Source of the DNA: Candidatus Gastranaerophilales bacterium
Lineage (GTDB): Bacteria > Cyanobacteriota > Vampirovibrionia > Gastranaerophilales > Gastranaerophilaceae
Direction of reading: 5' to 3'
Length of the DNA: 64,000 bases
Assembly: GCA_944324455.1 (NCBI GenBank)
Contig: CALUWJ010000004.1
Span: forward strand, 62,001-126,000
Numbering within the stretch: the stretch's first letter is position 1; every line of letters begins with the position of its first letter. Both the position numbers and the translations under genes were made by a program. The notes under the pieces are model-generated. The model did not search any database. It was not told the DNA's origin and saw nothing but the letters and a program-made list of their open reading frames with translations. Of the stretch, positions 25,597-34,331 are shown in pieces.

Positions 25597-26781
25597 TTAT
25601 TCTCCCATTCTGCGAAGCAGATTAAATACTCCGTGGTTATAGTTTGTTTTGCTGTCTTCAATTATATTTGTAAAGTTTATATTATATATTTCATTAGCTA
25701 AATTTTTAAATGCTTTTGCAATATTTGATTGTGAATTAACTTCTCCAAGTGCTTGACCTCTGTTTATTGCATCAATGAGTGTTAAATAGTTGTTTGGAAT
25801 TTTGAAAAATACTTCTTTTGATGTTGTTTTTTCAATATCTTTAATTGTGATTTCAGAATTTTCAATGTGCCTATTGATAATTAATTTTACTTTGTCTTTA
25901 TTGTATCCCATATTATCAAATAATTCACGGCATTTTTGCAGATTTCTTATGGAAGCAAGATTTTCTAATCCTATCAATAATATTAAATCCATTGTATTTA
26001 ATATTGAAACTGTTCTTTCATCTATTACACTTGTTAAATCAATAATTATGTATGAAAATAGATTTTTTAGTGCGTTTAGTATTTTGTTTATTGTCTGAAT
26101 GTTTATTTTTGTTTTTAAGTTTATTTCATCTTGCATGGAAAATACATAGAGATTTGTATTTTGATAGTTATTTAAAAGTGATAAAAATAAATTATTATCG
26201 GAATTTTCAATGTTTTTTAAAATATAATCAATATTAAATTTTTGTTCTATATTTAAATATGTCAAAATGTCTTCTGAATTAAAGCTTAAATCAAGCAAGC
26301 ATACTTTTTCTTCAGTCTTTTTTGAAAGTTCGTATGCTAAATTAACCGCTATTGAGGTTTTGCCTACACCTGCTTTATTTGAAAAAATACAAATTGTATT
26401 TGCTTTAGCGCTGTTTTGATTTTTTGTTTTTATTTTTTTAATTGATGCTTCTAAAATATTTGGTATAACAGGTTTTAATAAAAAATCTTTTACACCTTCT
26501 TTTAATATCGAAGTTGTGAGTTCAGAATTAATTTCATAAGATAGAGCAATAAAATTAAGTTTTGAATTTTGTTCTTTTAATTTACTTATTTCTTTGATGA
26601 TTGTATTTGAATTTTTTAAATCAACATCAAAGATTATTAAATCAACCTCTCTTGGATTAAGATTAAAGTCTTTAAATTTATCAAAAGAAGCTAAAAACTC
26701 AATATCATCAATATTTTTTAAAAATGCTGATATTGTTTCTTTTGAATTATTAGTTTTATCAATAATGACCGTTTTAATCAT
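25597..26781 (-). CDS. CpaE-like protein: receiver domain plus MinD/ParA-type ATPase
   Basis: A 394-residue protein. Residues 1-115 are a response-regulator-like receiver with Asp8, a candidate phospho-Asp52 (FDVDL) and Lys103 (LLKPV). Residues 126-380 are a MinD/ParA-type ATPase with a deviant Walker A KAGVGKTS (136-143). CpaE proteins position Tad pilus machinery at the pole. It is paired with the degenerate CpaF-like gene immediately downstream and lies 68 bases after pncC. A TATAAT in that gap may be a promoter. Without pilin or platform genes nearby, the pair's job here is open. Confidence 0.82.
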   Translation of the reverse strand: MIKTVIIDKTNNSKETISAFLKNIDDIEFLASFDKFKDFNLNPREVDLIIFDVDLKNSNTIIKEISKLKEQNSKLNFIALSYEINSELTTSILKEGVKDFLLKPVIPNILEASIKKIKTKNQNSAKANTICIFSNKAGVGKTSIAVNLAYELSKKTEEKVCLLDLSFNSEDILTYLNIEQKFNIDYILKNIENSDNNLFLSLLNNYQNTNLYVFSMQDEINLKTKINIQTINKILNALKNLFSYIIIDLTSVIDERTVSILNTMDLILLIGLENLASIRNLQKCRELFDNMGYNKDKVKLIINRHIENSEITIKDIEKTTSKEVFFKIPNNYLTLIDAINRGQALGEVNSQSNIAKAFKNLANEIYNINFTNIIEDSKTNYNHGVFNLLRRMGE

Positions 26782-26849
26782 TTTAAAGACTTTTTATATA
26801 TAATCCGCCCCGATGCTATTATATTTAATAGTAAAAAATAAAGATATAC

Positions 26850-27344
26850 TTAATTAAGAGTATTTTTTATAAAATCTAAAAACTCTTTTAAGGCTTGTTT
26901 TGCTATATCTTTTTTGATTTTATGTCTTAGATTGGTGTCAGCTTTTTTTGAAATATATTTTATAACTTTTATTTTATCTTTATAGCCTACCGAAATATAA
27001 ACCAGTCCAATGGGTTTTTCTATGGTTCCTCCTGTTGGGCCTAAAATTCCTGTTGTTGCTATTGAACAATCTGCGTATTTTAAAAGTCCTAAAGACATTT
27101 CATGTGCAGTTTGTTCGCTAACTGCTCCATATTTATCAAGCGTGGATTTTGAAACTTCTAAAAATTTCATTTTTGCTTCGTTGGAGTAGGTAACAAAATT
27201 TTGAAAAATAAATTTGCTTGCGCCATCAATATCGGTTAAATATGAACTTACCAACCCTCCTGTGCAGCTTTCTGCAGTTGATAGGGAGAGTTTATTTTTT
27301 ATTAAAATATCTTTTATTTCTTTTAAAATTTCTTGTTTTTTCAT
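26850..27344 (-). CDS. pncC: CinA C-terminal domain nicotinamide-nucleotide amidase
   Basis: A 164-residue stand-alone CinA C-terminal domain, which deamidates nicotinamide mononucleotide to nicotinate mononucleotide in pyridine nucleotide salvage. Hallmarks are STAESCTGGLVSSYLTD, FVTYSNEAK, YGAVSEQTA and ATTGILGPTGGT. The N-terminal CinA domain is absent, as in PncC. It lies 8 bases after the exported protein gene, in the same leftward operon. Confidence 0.92.
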   Translation of the reverse strand: MKKQEILKEIKDILIKNKLSLSTAESCTGGLVSSYLTDIDGASKFIFQNFVTYSNEAKMKFLEVSKSTLDKYGAVSEQTAHEMSLGLLKYADCSIATTGILGPTGGTIEKPIGLVYISVGYKDKIKVIKYISKKADTNLRHKIKKDIAKQALKEFLDFIKNTLN

Positions 27345-27352
27345 AAATAAAA

Positions 27353-28042
27353 CTACGATGGAATATCAAGCGTTTTTAATAATATAATATTAAATTCAGA
27401 GCCTTTATCTATTATTATTTCATCTCCATGGCGAAATAAATCAGCTATGGTGTTATATACACCTGAACCAACACAAGCAATTGAGCCTCCAAGAGCAGCA
27501 ACGGGAACAAATAATATTTTTGCTCCTTTAAATAATTCATCTCCTGATGTTGCGCCCCATTTAATTGTTCTTGGGACAATTTGACCTGCTTTTTTCCAGT
27601 CTCTGCCGACTGCTCTAAAATAATTTCCGTTTGTAGTCAGTGCGCCATCCGGTTTTAGGATATAGCTGAAATGGCTTGCAATCCCAGCGCTTAGAGGAAG
27701 TTGAGTACCTTTTTTTGTGATTAAATGATCAAGTGTTAAATATAAAACAGCCGGTCTTGAAAGACTTTTTGAGTATTCAATTTCTGAGACTCTGCCTCTA
27801 AATATTGTTTTAGAAGGCAGTACTAATTTATTATTTACATATATATCATTTTTTAAATATGCTTGAAACATATCGCCTTGGACAATATTTTGCGTTGTGA
27901 TGTCTTGTGCCATTTCTAAATCCAGTTTAGTGCCATAAGGAATACTTATTCCATCTATATCAGCATATAATTGGTGTGCTGCTTGAGCTTTTGTAAAAAA
28001 TAATAAACAAAAAGTAAGCAATATAATTTGAAATAATTTCAT
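27353..28042 (-). CDS. Exported protein sharing the C-terminal domain of the SLH protein
   Basis: A 229-residue exported protein with a signal peptide at 1-21. The mature part has VQGDMFQAYLKNDIYVNNKLVLPSKTIFRGRVSEI (in 54-88), then a Gly-rich hydrophobic stretch (about 174-200), and an end with DEIIIDKGSEFNI. Order and motifs parallel residues 426-620 of the SLH protein: NVGEQF, FPCGSTVRGKVTEV, a Gly/Ala stretch and a KEKITI end. The two probably share an envelope-associated beta domain. Function is unknown; I know no named family with confidence. It lies between yhaM-like and pncC in a tight operon. Confidence 0.7.
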   Translation of the reverse strand: MKLFQIILLTFCLLFFTKAQAAHQLYADIDGISIPYGTKLDLEMAQDITTQNIVQGDMFQAYLKNDIYVNNKLVLPSKTIFRGRVSEIEYSKSLSRPAVLYLTLDHLITKKGTQLPLSAGIASHFSYILKPDGALTTNGNYFRAVGRDWKKAGQIVPRTIKWGATSGDELFKGAKILFVPVAALGGSIACVGSGVYNTIADLFRHGDEIIIDKGSEFNIILLKTLDIPS

Positions 28043-28045
28043 TTT

Positions 28046-28885
28046 CTATCCCTCATTTTTAATATCGTTTGTGCTTGTGGCACCGAATTTTGCACTTAAG
28101 TCATCGATATGATGAATTATATAATAAAAAGGCTCTAAATCTTTTTCGCCTAAGTCAATCATAGCACCCCAATCTGATCTTCCGTGGTGGGAAGCTATCA
28201 TTTTGGCTATATTTAAAAAACCTTCTTGCATGCAAAGAAAAAAGCCGTATTGAGAATGGCTAATCCAATCTTTTCTAAATTGTTCGTTATAATCAATTAA
28301 CCCTGATTCAAGATTTATTTCATATTCAAAAATTTTGCCTATATCATGTAAAATAGCTGCGGCTACTACTTCATCTTTATCTAGAGGTTTTTTTAAGATA
28401 GGAAGAATTGTTTTTGCTATTTCAACACATTCTTTTGTGTGCATGATTAAACCGCCGATATAGTTGTGATGCATGTGTTTAGCGGCAGGTGAGATTAAAA
28501 ATTTTTCTTTGTTTTTATTTAAAATATCAAGAACGAATGTTTTTAGTTTTTCATTATTAAAATCATTTACAGCATTTAAAATATAAGAGAAACATTCTTC
28601 TTGCTTGTTTTTATCAATTCCTAAAGAAGCAGTATCTAATACTTCAAAATTATTTAAAAGACAATTATTGTATTTTTCGTTATAGCTTCCTGTGATTATT
28701 TTGATGATATTTCCTGTCCTAAGAGCTATATCAGGAAGTCTGTTTAGTGCTTCTTCCCATAATACGCAATTTAAGATTGAACCATCTTCAACTTTTTTAA
28801 GCTGCATTTTGCCCATTTTGGTTCCGGCTTTTGTATCTCCAACAGAGAATGATAATATTTCATATTTGGCATTAAAATCTAACAT
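28046..28885 (-). CDS. YhaM-like 3'-5' exoribonuclease (OB fold plus HD domain)
   Basis: A 279-residue protein. The N-terminal OB-fold (about 1-90) resembles the nucleic-acid-binding part of YhaM. The C-terminal HD domain has HHNYIGGLIMHT, AAILHDIGK and ASHHGR, so the metal ligands are intact. YhaM shortens RNA and single-stranded DNA from the 3' end. It is shorter than B. subtilis YhaM but has both domains. It lies between nagZ and the exported protein gene. Confidence 0.85.
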   Translation of the reverse strand: MLDFNAKYEILSFSVGDTKAGTKMGKMQLKKVEDGSILNCVLWEEALNRLPDIALRTGNIIKIITGSYNEKYNNCLLNNFEVLDTASLGIDKNKQEECFSYILNAVNDFNNEKLKTFVLDILNKNKEKFLISPAAKHMHHNYIGGLIMHTKECVEIAKTILPILKKPLDKDEVVAAAILHDIGKIFEYEINLESGLIDYNEQFRKDWISHSQYGFFLCMQEGFLNIAKMIASHHGRSDWGAMIDLGEKDLEPFYYIIHHIDDLSAKFGATSTNDIKNEG

Positions 28886-28897
28886 AAAATCATTCTA

Positions 28898-29953
28898 CTA
28901 CAATTGAGCTTTTAGCGCCATAATTTTTTTATAAGATTTATTTATGTCTTCTTCTTTTATGGTACCTTTTTGGATTTCTTCTTTAATTATTTTATGAATT
29001 TCATTTGCAATGTTTTTGTTATTTTTACCTATATTATTTGAAAATAATAATATATCTATCCCTGAATTTATTGCATTTACTATAACTTCTCTAAGAGAAT
29101 AATTTTTTTTGATTGCCCCCATATCATAATCATCAGAAATAATTACTCCCCTAAATCCGATTTTATTTATTAATAAGTCATTTATTGTTTTTTTGGATAA
29201 ACTGGCTGGGAAATCTTTATCTATATTTTCATTATAAATATGAGAAACCATTACCATATTCATTTTGTCTAAATCTTTTAATTCTTTATATGGTATTAAT
29301 TCAATTTCTTTAAAATCATTTGTGGAATTAACAAAACCTTTATGCGTGTCGCCTTTGGCTGAACCATGTCCAGGGAAGTGTTTAATTGATGTTATTATTT
29401 TTCTTTTATTGTGTTCTTCAATAAAAATTCTTGCAATATCAGAAACAATCATAGGATTATCTGAGTAGCCTCTTTGTTTTTTTGCTATGATAGAATTTTC
29501 ATTTATTGCTAAATCAACGCAAGGGGCGAAATTAAGGTTGAATTTTATCTCAGATAGTGTGTCTGCCATTTTAGAATATTCTTTTTTTATTTCAAGTTCA
29601 TTTTTATCTGCAACTTCTTTAGCAGTTAGGCTTTCATAAAAATTATGCCTTTGAATAAAACCGCCCTCATTATCTATTGCTATAAATGGCGCTATATCTG
29701 ATGAAGATAAAAGTTTTTCATTCATTTTTATTAAATCATTTTTAGATTTAATGTTTTTTGAAAAAAGTATAACTCCTGATATTTTTTTATTTTCAACATC
29801 TTTTAATATTTTCTTAAAACCAATAGAATTAATGTTATTGCCATTAAACCCAAGAATTATCATCTGTCCGATTTTATCATCTAAATCGACTGCAAAACAA
29901 CAAGAGCTTAAAAGAAGAATAATAGTGATTAATTTTTTTATGGTTATTCGCAT
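28898..29953 (-). CDS. nagZ: Beta-N-acetylhexosaminidase, GH3 (NagZ-like), exported
   Basis: A 351-residue GH3 enzyme removing N-acetylglucosamine from peptidoglycan fragments. The His/Asp loop KHFPGHGSAKGDTHKGF identifies the NagZ type, and the nucleophile Asp lies in IISDDYDMGAI. The N-terminus is a signal peptide with a lipobox-like LSSC (about 15-18), so this form is probably periplasmic or a lipoprotein, unlike cytoplasmic E. coli NagZ. It overlaps yihY upstream by 10 bases. Confidence 0.9.
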   Translation of the reverse strand: MRITIKKLITIILLLSSCCFAVDLDDKIGQMIILGFNGNNINSIGFKKILKDVENKKISGVILFSKNIKSKNDLIKMNEKLLSSSDIAPFIAIDNEGGFIQRHNFYESLTAKEVADKNELEIKKEYSKMADTLSEIKFNLNFAPCVDLAINENSIIAKKQRGYSDNPMIVSDIARIFIEEHNKRKIITSIKHFPGHGSAKGDTHKGFVNSTNDFKEIELIPYKELKDLDKMNMVMVSHIYNENIDKDFPASLSKKTINDLLINKIGFRGVIISDDYDMGAIKKNYSLREVIVNAINSGIDILLFSNNIGKNNKNIANEIHKIIKEEIQKGTIKEEDINKSYKKIMALKAQL

Positions 29954-30819
29954 TGTTTTTGTTTTTTCTTTTCTAAAATAATTAATTTTCTCAAAGTTTG
30001 GTTATTTACTTGTCCGCCAATTAAAAGAATAATTGATGAATAATATAGCCAAACCATTAAAATAGCAAAAGTTCCGATTGTTCCATAAACTTTATTGTAT
30101 GTTCCAAGAGAATTAACATATAAAGAAAATGCCCAAGAACCAATTAACCAAAAAACACAGAAAAACGATGCTCCGGGGATTATGCTTTTTCTTTTTGCGC
30201 TAAAATCTCTTGCAGGAAGAACATAATAATTAATTGCGGCCAATAAAAACAACATAATAAATGCAATTGGCCATCTGATGAATAAAACGGTATCAATAAT
30301 ATGTGATGGAATTGATAAATAAATTCCTATAAAATTAAGGATTAATTTTCCTAAAACAATTAAATTTATGCTTATAAATAAGAAAAATGTGTTTACAAAA
30401 ACCATTAAAATTGATAAAAAACGAACTTTAATAAAGCTTCGATTTTCAGTTACATTATTGGCGCGATTTAAACCTTTTATGATAACTGCTATGGCGTTTG
30501 AAGTTAAAAATAAAGTTACAAAAAAGCCGACTATTGCCATTAATTTTCCGCTTTTAAAAATAACAACTTCAGCTAAAACACTGTTGATTAAATCTATAAC
30601 TCCTTGAGGGGCAATGGTTGACAGTCCAAAAATAATTTTATTTATAAAAAATGTTTTTCCAAGCCAGCCAAAAACAGCCATTGAAAAAAGCATAAAAGGA
30701 AAAATTCCTAATGCCATCATATATGCCATCTCTCCTGCTGCATTTGCAAAATCATCTCTGATAATGCTGTTTATGAGATTTTGAATGTATTCTTTTAATA
30801 TCTGTATTACTTTTTTCAT
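29944..30819 (-). CDS. YihY/BrkB family membrane protein
   Basis: A 291-residue polytopic membrane protein with about six helices. YihY-type signatures are AAGEMAYMMALGIFPF, ALNRANNVTENRSF in slightly different form (KGLNRANNVTENRSF), PGASFFCVFWLIGSWAFSLYV and YNKVYGTIGTFAILMVWLYY. The family was once called RNase BN but is a membrane protein of unsettled function, perhaps a transporter. It follows nrnA by 5 bases. Confidence 0.9.
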   Translation of the reverse strand: MKKVIQILKEYIQNLINSIIRDDFANAAGEMAYMMALGIFPFMLFSMAVFGWLGKTFFINKIIFGLSTIAPQGVIDLINSVLAEVVIFKSGKLMAIVGFFVTLFLTSNAIAVIIKGLNRANNVTENRSFIKVRFLSILMVFVNTFFLFISINLIVLGKLILNFIGIYLSIPSHIIDTVLFIRWPIAFIMLFLLAAINYYVLPARDFSAKRKSIIPGASFFCVFWLIGSWAFSLYVNSLGTYNKVYGTIGTFAILMVWLYYSSIILLIGGQVNNQTLRKLIILEKKKQKQCE

Positions 30820-30824
30820 ACTTT

Positions 30825-31778
30825 TTATAATAGTGTTTTTGTTTCTTTTAATAGAGCTTCAAGTGCTTGATTTAGTTTTAATTTAATGGTGCAGCCTGCT
30901 GCCCTTTTGTGTCCGCCGCCATTAAATTTTTGAGCAATTTTTGTTGCATCAATTTCTTTTGTTCTGATTGAAACCTTAACTCCGTTTGTTGTTTCTTTTA
31001 AAACAAATGCAGCTTCAACATTTTTTATAGAGCGCAGTGTTTCGCAAATTCCTTCTGTGTATTCGTCTTTTGCGTTATATTTTTTTAAAATTTCTTGTGA
31101 AATTAAAGTGTAAGCAATTTTGTCATCCAGACAAAATTGCGCATTTGAAACAAGATTGTTTTGAAATAATATCAGATTTTTTGGTTTATTTGTGTAGCAC
31201 AAATCTGCAATTTGAGAAGTGTCAATACCAGCTTTAGATAACTCTGAAGCAATTTCAAAAGTATGAGAAGTGGTGCTTTCATATTTAAAACAGCCTGTAT
31301 CTGTTAATATTGCGCAATATAAACCAACTGCCATTTCTTTTGTGATTTCAATATTCAAATTTTTGAAAAAATCATATAAAACTTCACCTGTTGATGAAAT
31401 ACCGCCTCTTATATGGTTTAATTTTGCATAGCCTTTATTTGTTTTGTGGTGATCAATTGCGATTGTATTTTTCGCATTATCAAAAATTTCTCTTGCACTA
31501 CCTATCATTCTATCTATTGAAGCGATATCAAGGGCTATAATTAAATCATATTTATTTTCAATATTTGAAAAATTTTTAGCATTATTGATGTAAGGTAAAA
31601 ATGAATAAGAAGACGGAAAATTAAAATTATCTTCAATTTGAATTAAAATATCGGCTTTGTCTCCTATAAAACTTTTCATAGCGGATGCGCAACCCAATGT
31701 ATCGCCATCGGGGTTTATATGTGTTATTATAAGAGGGCACAATGAACTATTTATTGCGTTTAAAATTTCTCTTTCCAT
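30825..31778 (-). CDS. nrnA: DHH/DHHA1 oligoribonuclease NrnA-like
   Basis: A 317-residue phosphoesterase that degrades very short RNA and often adenosine 3',5'-bisphosphate. Four metal motifs are seen: THINPDGDTLG (about 19-29), ALDIAS, IDHHKTN (the DHH), and a C-terminal DHHA1 GGGHKRAAGC. Full length. First gene of the leftward run nrnA-yihY-nagZ-yhaM-exported protein-pncC. It diverges from the exchanger gene across 36 bases. Confidence 0.93.
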   Translation of the reverse strand: MEREILNAINSSLCPLIITHINPDGDTLGCASAMKSFIGDKADILIQIEDNFNFPSSYSFLPYINNAKNFSNIENKYDLIIALDIASIDRMIGSAREIFDNAKNTIAIDHHKTNKGYAKLNHIRGGISSTGEVLYDFFKNLNIEITKEMAVGLYCAILTDTGCFKYESTTSHTFEIASELSKAGIDTSQIADLCYTNKPKNLILFQNNLVSNAQFCLDDKIAYTLISQEILKKYNAKDEYTEGICETLRSIKNVEAAFVLKETTNGVKVSIRTKEIDATKIAQKFNGGGHKRAAGCTIKLKLNQALEALLKETKTLL

Positions 31779-31814
31779 TAGTTATAAAATACCATAAAAA
31801 CAAAGGAAAAATAA

Positions 31815-32831
31815 ATGCTTTTTTTAATTCACTTATTTGCAGTAATATTTTATCTTTTGATGATTATATATGCTTGTTCATTATTTACAAATGCGGTTGA
31901 AAATTTAGGATGTAAATTAAAAATAGGAAATAATGCAATAGGTTCAATTTTTGCCGTTTTTGGAACTAGCTTTCCTGAAACAATTGTTCCTATAATAGCT
32001 ATTTTTGGTTCATTGATATTAAAAAAAGATGTTGTTTTGGGTCAAGATATAGCTCTTGGTGCGATTATAGGTTCTCCATTTATATTATCAACTTTTGCTC
32101 TATTTTTAATGGGGGCTGTTTTGATATTTATAAAGCGCCCTAAAAAAGAGTTAAACCTTGATTACAAAAATGTTTTAAGACAATACAAATATTTTATTTT
32201 TGCTTATGCAGTTGCGATATTATCATCTTTTTTACCTTACTATTATTTAAAAATAGTCGCAGTTTTGTTTTTGTTGACTTTGTATTGCATATTTGTTTAT
32301 CGAACAATAATAAAATCAAAAGAATGTTTTTGTGAAAACTATACAGATGAGCTTTTTATAATAAAAATTTTTAAATTAAAAGATAAATTAATTTATACCA
32401 TATTTCAGTTTGTTTTTTCGATTTTTGCATTAGCTATTTTTTCTCATTTTTTTGTAAATGAAATTGGATATTTTTCAACAATCTTAAATATAAATCCTGT
32501 TATTTTAAGTTTAATTGTAACTCCTTTTGCAACAGAGCTTCCTGAATGTATAAATAGCATAATATGGATTAAAAATAATAAAGATGATTTAGCTATGGCA
32601 AATGTGCTTGGCGGAATTGTTTTTCAAGCAATGATTCCAACCTCAATAGGGATAGCGTTTACTCCTTGGGTTTTGAATTTTGATATATTATTGAATGCGT
32701 TATTGGTTGTTATTTTTTCTTTTATTTTTATTATGAGCATTTTAATTTTGAAAAAAATAAAATTGATACCATTATTATTTGCGGGTTTATTTTATTTTGG
32801 ATATTTAATATACATATTTTTAGCGCATTAA
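31815..32831 (+). CDS. Ca2+/Na+ exchanger family (CaCA, YrbG-like) membrane protein
   Basis: A 338-residue membrane protein with about ten helices in two inverted halves. Each half carries the ion-binding alpha repeat: SIFAVFGTSFPETIVPI in the first and LIVTPFATELPECINSI in the second, each with the conserved Glu. These proteins exchange Na+ or H+ for Ca2+. A rightward single-gene unit ending in a bidirectional terminator. Confidence 0.9.
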   Translation: MLFLIHLFAVIFYLLMIIYACSLFTNAVENLGCKLKIGNNAIGSIFAVFGTSFPETIVPIIAIFGSLILKKDVVLGQDIALGAIIGSPFILSTFALFLMGAVLIFIKRPKKELNLDYKNVLRQYKYFIFAYAVAILSSFLPYYYLKIVAVLFLLTLYCIFVYRTIIKSKECFCENYTDELFIIKIFKLKDKLIYTIFQFVFSIFALAIFSHFFVNEIGYFSTILNINPVILSLIVTPFATELPECINSIIWIKNNKDDLAMANVLGGIVFQAMIPTSIGIAFTPWVLNFDILLNALLVVIFSFIFIMSILILKKIKLIPLLFAGLFYFGYLIYIFLAH

Positions 32832-32859
32832 AAAACCCTCTTATAAAAGAGGGTTTTTT
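32830..32859. terminator. Bidirectional intrinsic terminator
   Basis: A perfect 13-bp stem, 32830-32842 with 32847-32859, with an ATAA loop. It contains six A and six T residues at its ends and overlaps the stop codon region of the exchanger. It separates that gene from the leftward MFS gene. Confidence 0.93.
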
Positions 32860-32876
32860 AATGGTTTAGAATTTAT

Positions 32877-34259
32877 TTAGTCGTTTTCATCTTCTTTTAC
32901 TGTAAGAGTTATCATAACGGCAATAATTAACATTATAGCACCTGCTAAAAACGCATAATCCCAGTGATTATTTGTAAATTCACCCATTTTAAATGTGGAT
33001 AGATTAATAAACCAAGCCAAAAGGGTGCAAACTAATACTTGGGGAGCTGAAATGAAGATGTTGAATATTCCCATTGCAGAACCTTCTGTTCCTTCTTTTA
33101 TATATTTTGAAAGCATTGCAAAAGGAAGTGATAGGGTTGAAGCCCAACCAATACCTGCAAGGCCCATAGCAGCAAATACTGTTACATTATTCGGCATTAA
33201 AGTCATTAATAAATATGCAAATGCCATTAAAAATAATGCACCGGCATGAACTTTTTTGTTTCCTCTTGTTTCTGCCATTTTAGCAACAGGAATTGCAATA
33301 ATAAAACATATCAAATTAAAAAATGCAAAACATATTGAAGCAAAGTTTTGCGCTTGAATTTGACGAGCTTGGAATGTTTCTATGATATTTGATGGCAAAT
33401 CTGCAGTATTTGGAATTGAATATAAAATGTGTACTACATATTGTGTGAAGAAAATAAATAAACACATTATACCTATCCAAGCAAAAAATTGAACCATACA
33501 AATTTTGCCTACTTCAGGGCTTGCGTTTAAAAATTCTTTTACATTTTCTATGAAAGGTTTAGAAACTTGTTTTTTTGCTTCAAGTTTCTTTTCAATCATA
33601 ATTTCTTTGCTGGGCATATTTTCTCTAAAAGTAAAACAGGTCCAAAGCATACCTAAAATAAACGCTACACCTGCCATTGTAAATTGAGCACCTGTTGACA
33701 TTTGATAGTTAAAAGCCCATTTTAAAAATGGAGCTGCACCTGCTGCAATAACCGAGCCTAAGCCAATAGCAAAACTTAAAAACGAATTAGCTATTGCATG
33801 TTGGCTTTTTACGATATTATCCGGAATCAATGCTCTGTATGGCCCTTGGGCAGCATTAACACAAGCATCTATTATCCAAATAAATATTGCTGCAATAAAT
33901 AATGCAAGCCAAGCAGGGTGGTTTTGACCGAACAAGTTGCTTATTGCTTCGCTTTTTGGCAATAAAATTAAACCCATTGCGCCAAGTAAAGCACCAAAGA
34001 ATAAATATGGAATTCTTCTTCCGAATTTAGTGAATGTGTTATCTGAAAGTGCACCTATTATAGGCTGCACAACAATTCCGGTTACAGGACCGGCAAGCCA
34101 AATAATTCCGTATAAAAGAGGGCTTGCACCTAATGATTCTGTCAATGGACCAGACAAAATAATTCTCATTTGCCATGCAAATTGTAAGCCAAAGAAGCCT
34201 ATACAGAAATTTAGCAGTGCCAAAGAGCTGAATTTTCTTAAATTCTCATCATTGGACAT
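32877..34259 (-). CDS. MFS sugar transporter, SLC45/GPH-like
   Basis: A 460-residue, 12-helix major facilitator. The N-terminal half has AWQMRIILSGPLTESLGASP, then GPVTGIVVQPIIGALSDNTFTKFGRRIPY, the loop 2-3 motif typical of the maltose/sucrose (SLC45 and GPH-like) group. The substrate is likely a sugar or glycoside but is not shown. The start is set at ATG 34259 because GGAGG precedes it; an upstream in-frame ATG at 34277 lacks a ribosome site. It diverges from spoIID across about 70 bases. Confidence 0.87.
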   Translation of the reverse strand: MSNDENLRKFSSLALLNFCIGFFGLQFAWQMRIILSGPLTESLGASPLLYGIIWLAGPVTGIVVQPIIGALSDNTFTKFGRRIPYLFFGALLGAMGLILLPKSEAISNLFGQNHPAWLALFIAAIFIWIIDACVNAAQGPYRALIPDNIVKSQHAIANSFLSFAIGLGSVIAAGAAPFLKWAFNYQMSTGAQFTMAGVAFILGMLWTCFTFRENMPSKEIMIEKKLEAKKQVSKPFIENVKEFLNASPEVGKICMVQFFAWIGIMCLFIFFTQYVVHILYSIPNTADLPSNIIETFQARQIQAQNFASICFAFFNLICFIIAIPVAKMAETRGNKKVHAGALFLMAFAYLLMTLMPNNVTVFAAMGLAGIGWASTLSLPFAMLSKYIKEGTEGSAMGIFNIFISAPQVLVCTLLAWFINLSTFKMGEFTNNHWDYAFLAGAIMLIIAVMITLTVKEDEND

Positions 34260-34331
34260 TTTTTCCTCCGTAAGCATATTAAAAACATTATTAATTTTAC
34301 ATTAATATTTTTTAATTGTAAAATTAATAAT

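Noticed and set aside
24191-26781. A Tad pilus operon
   Set aside because: Only the CpaE-like and CpaF-like genes are present; no pilin, secretin, TadB/C or prepilin peptidase nearby.
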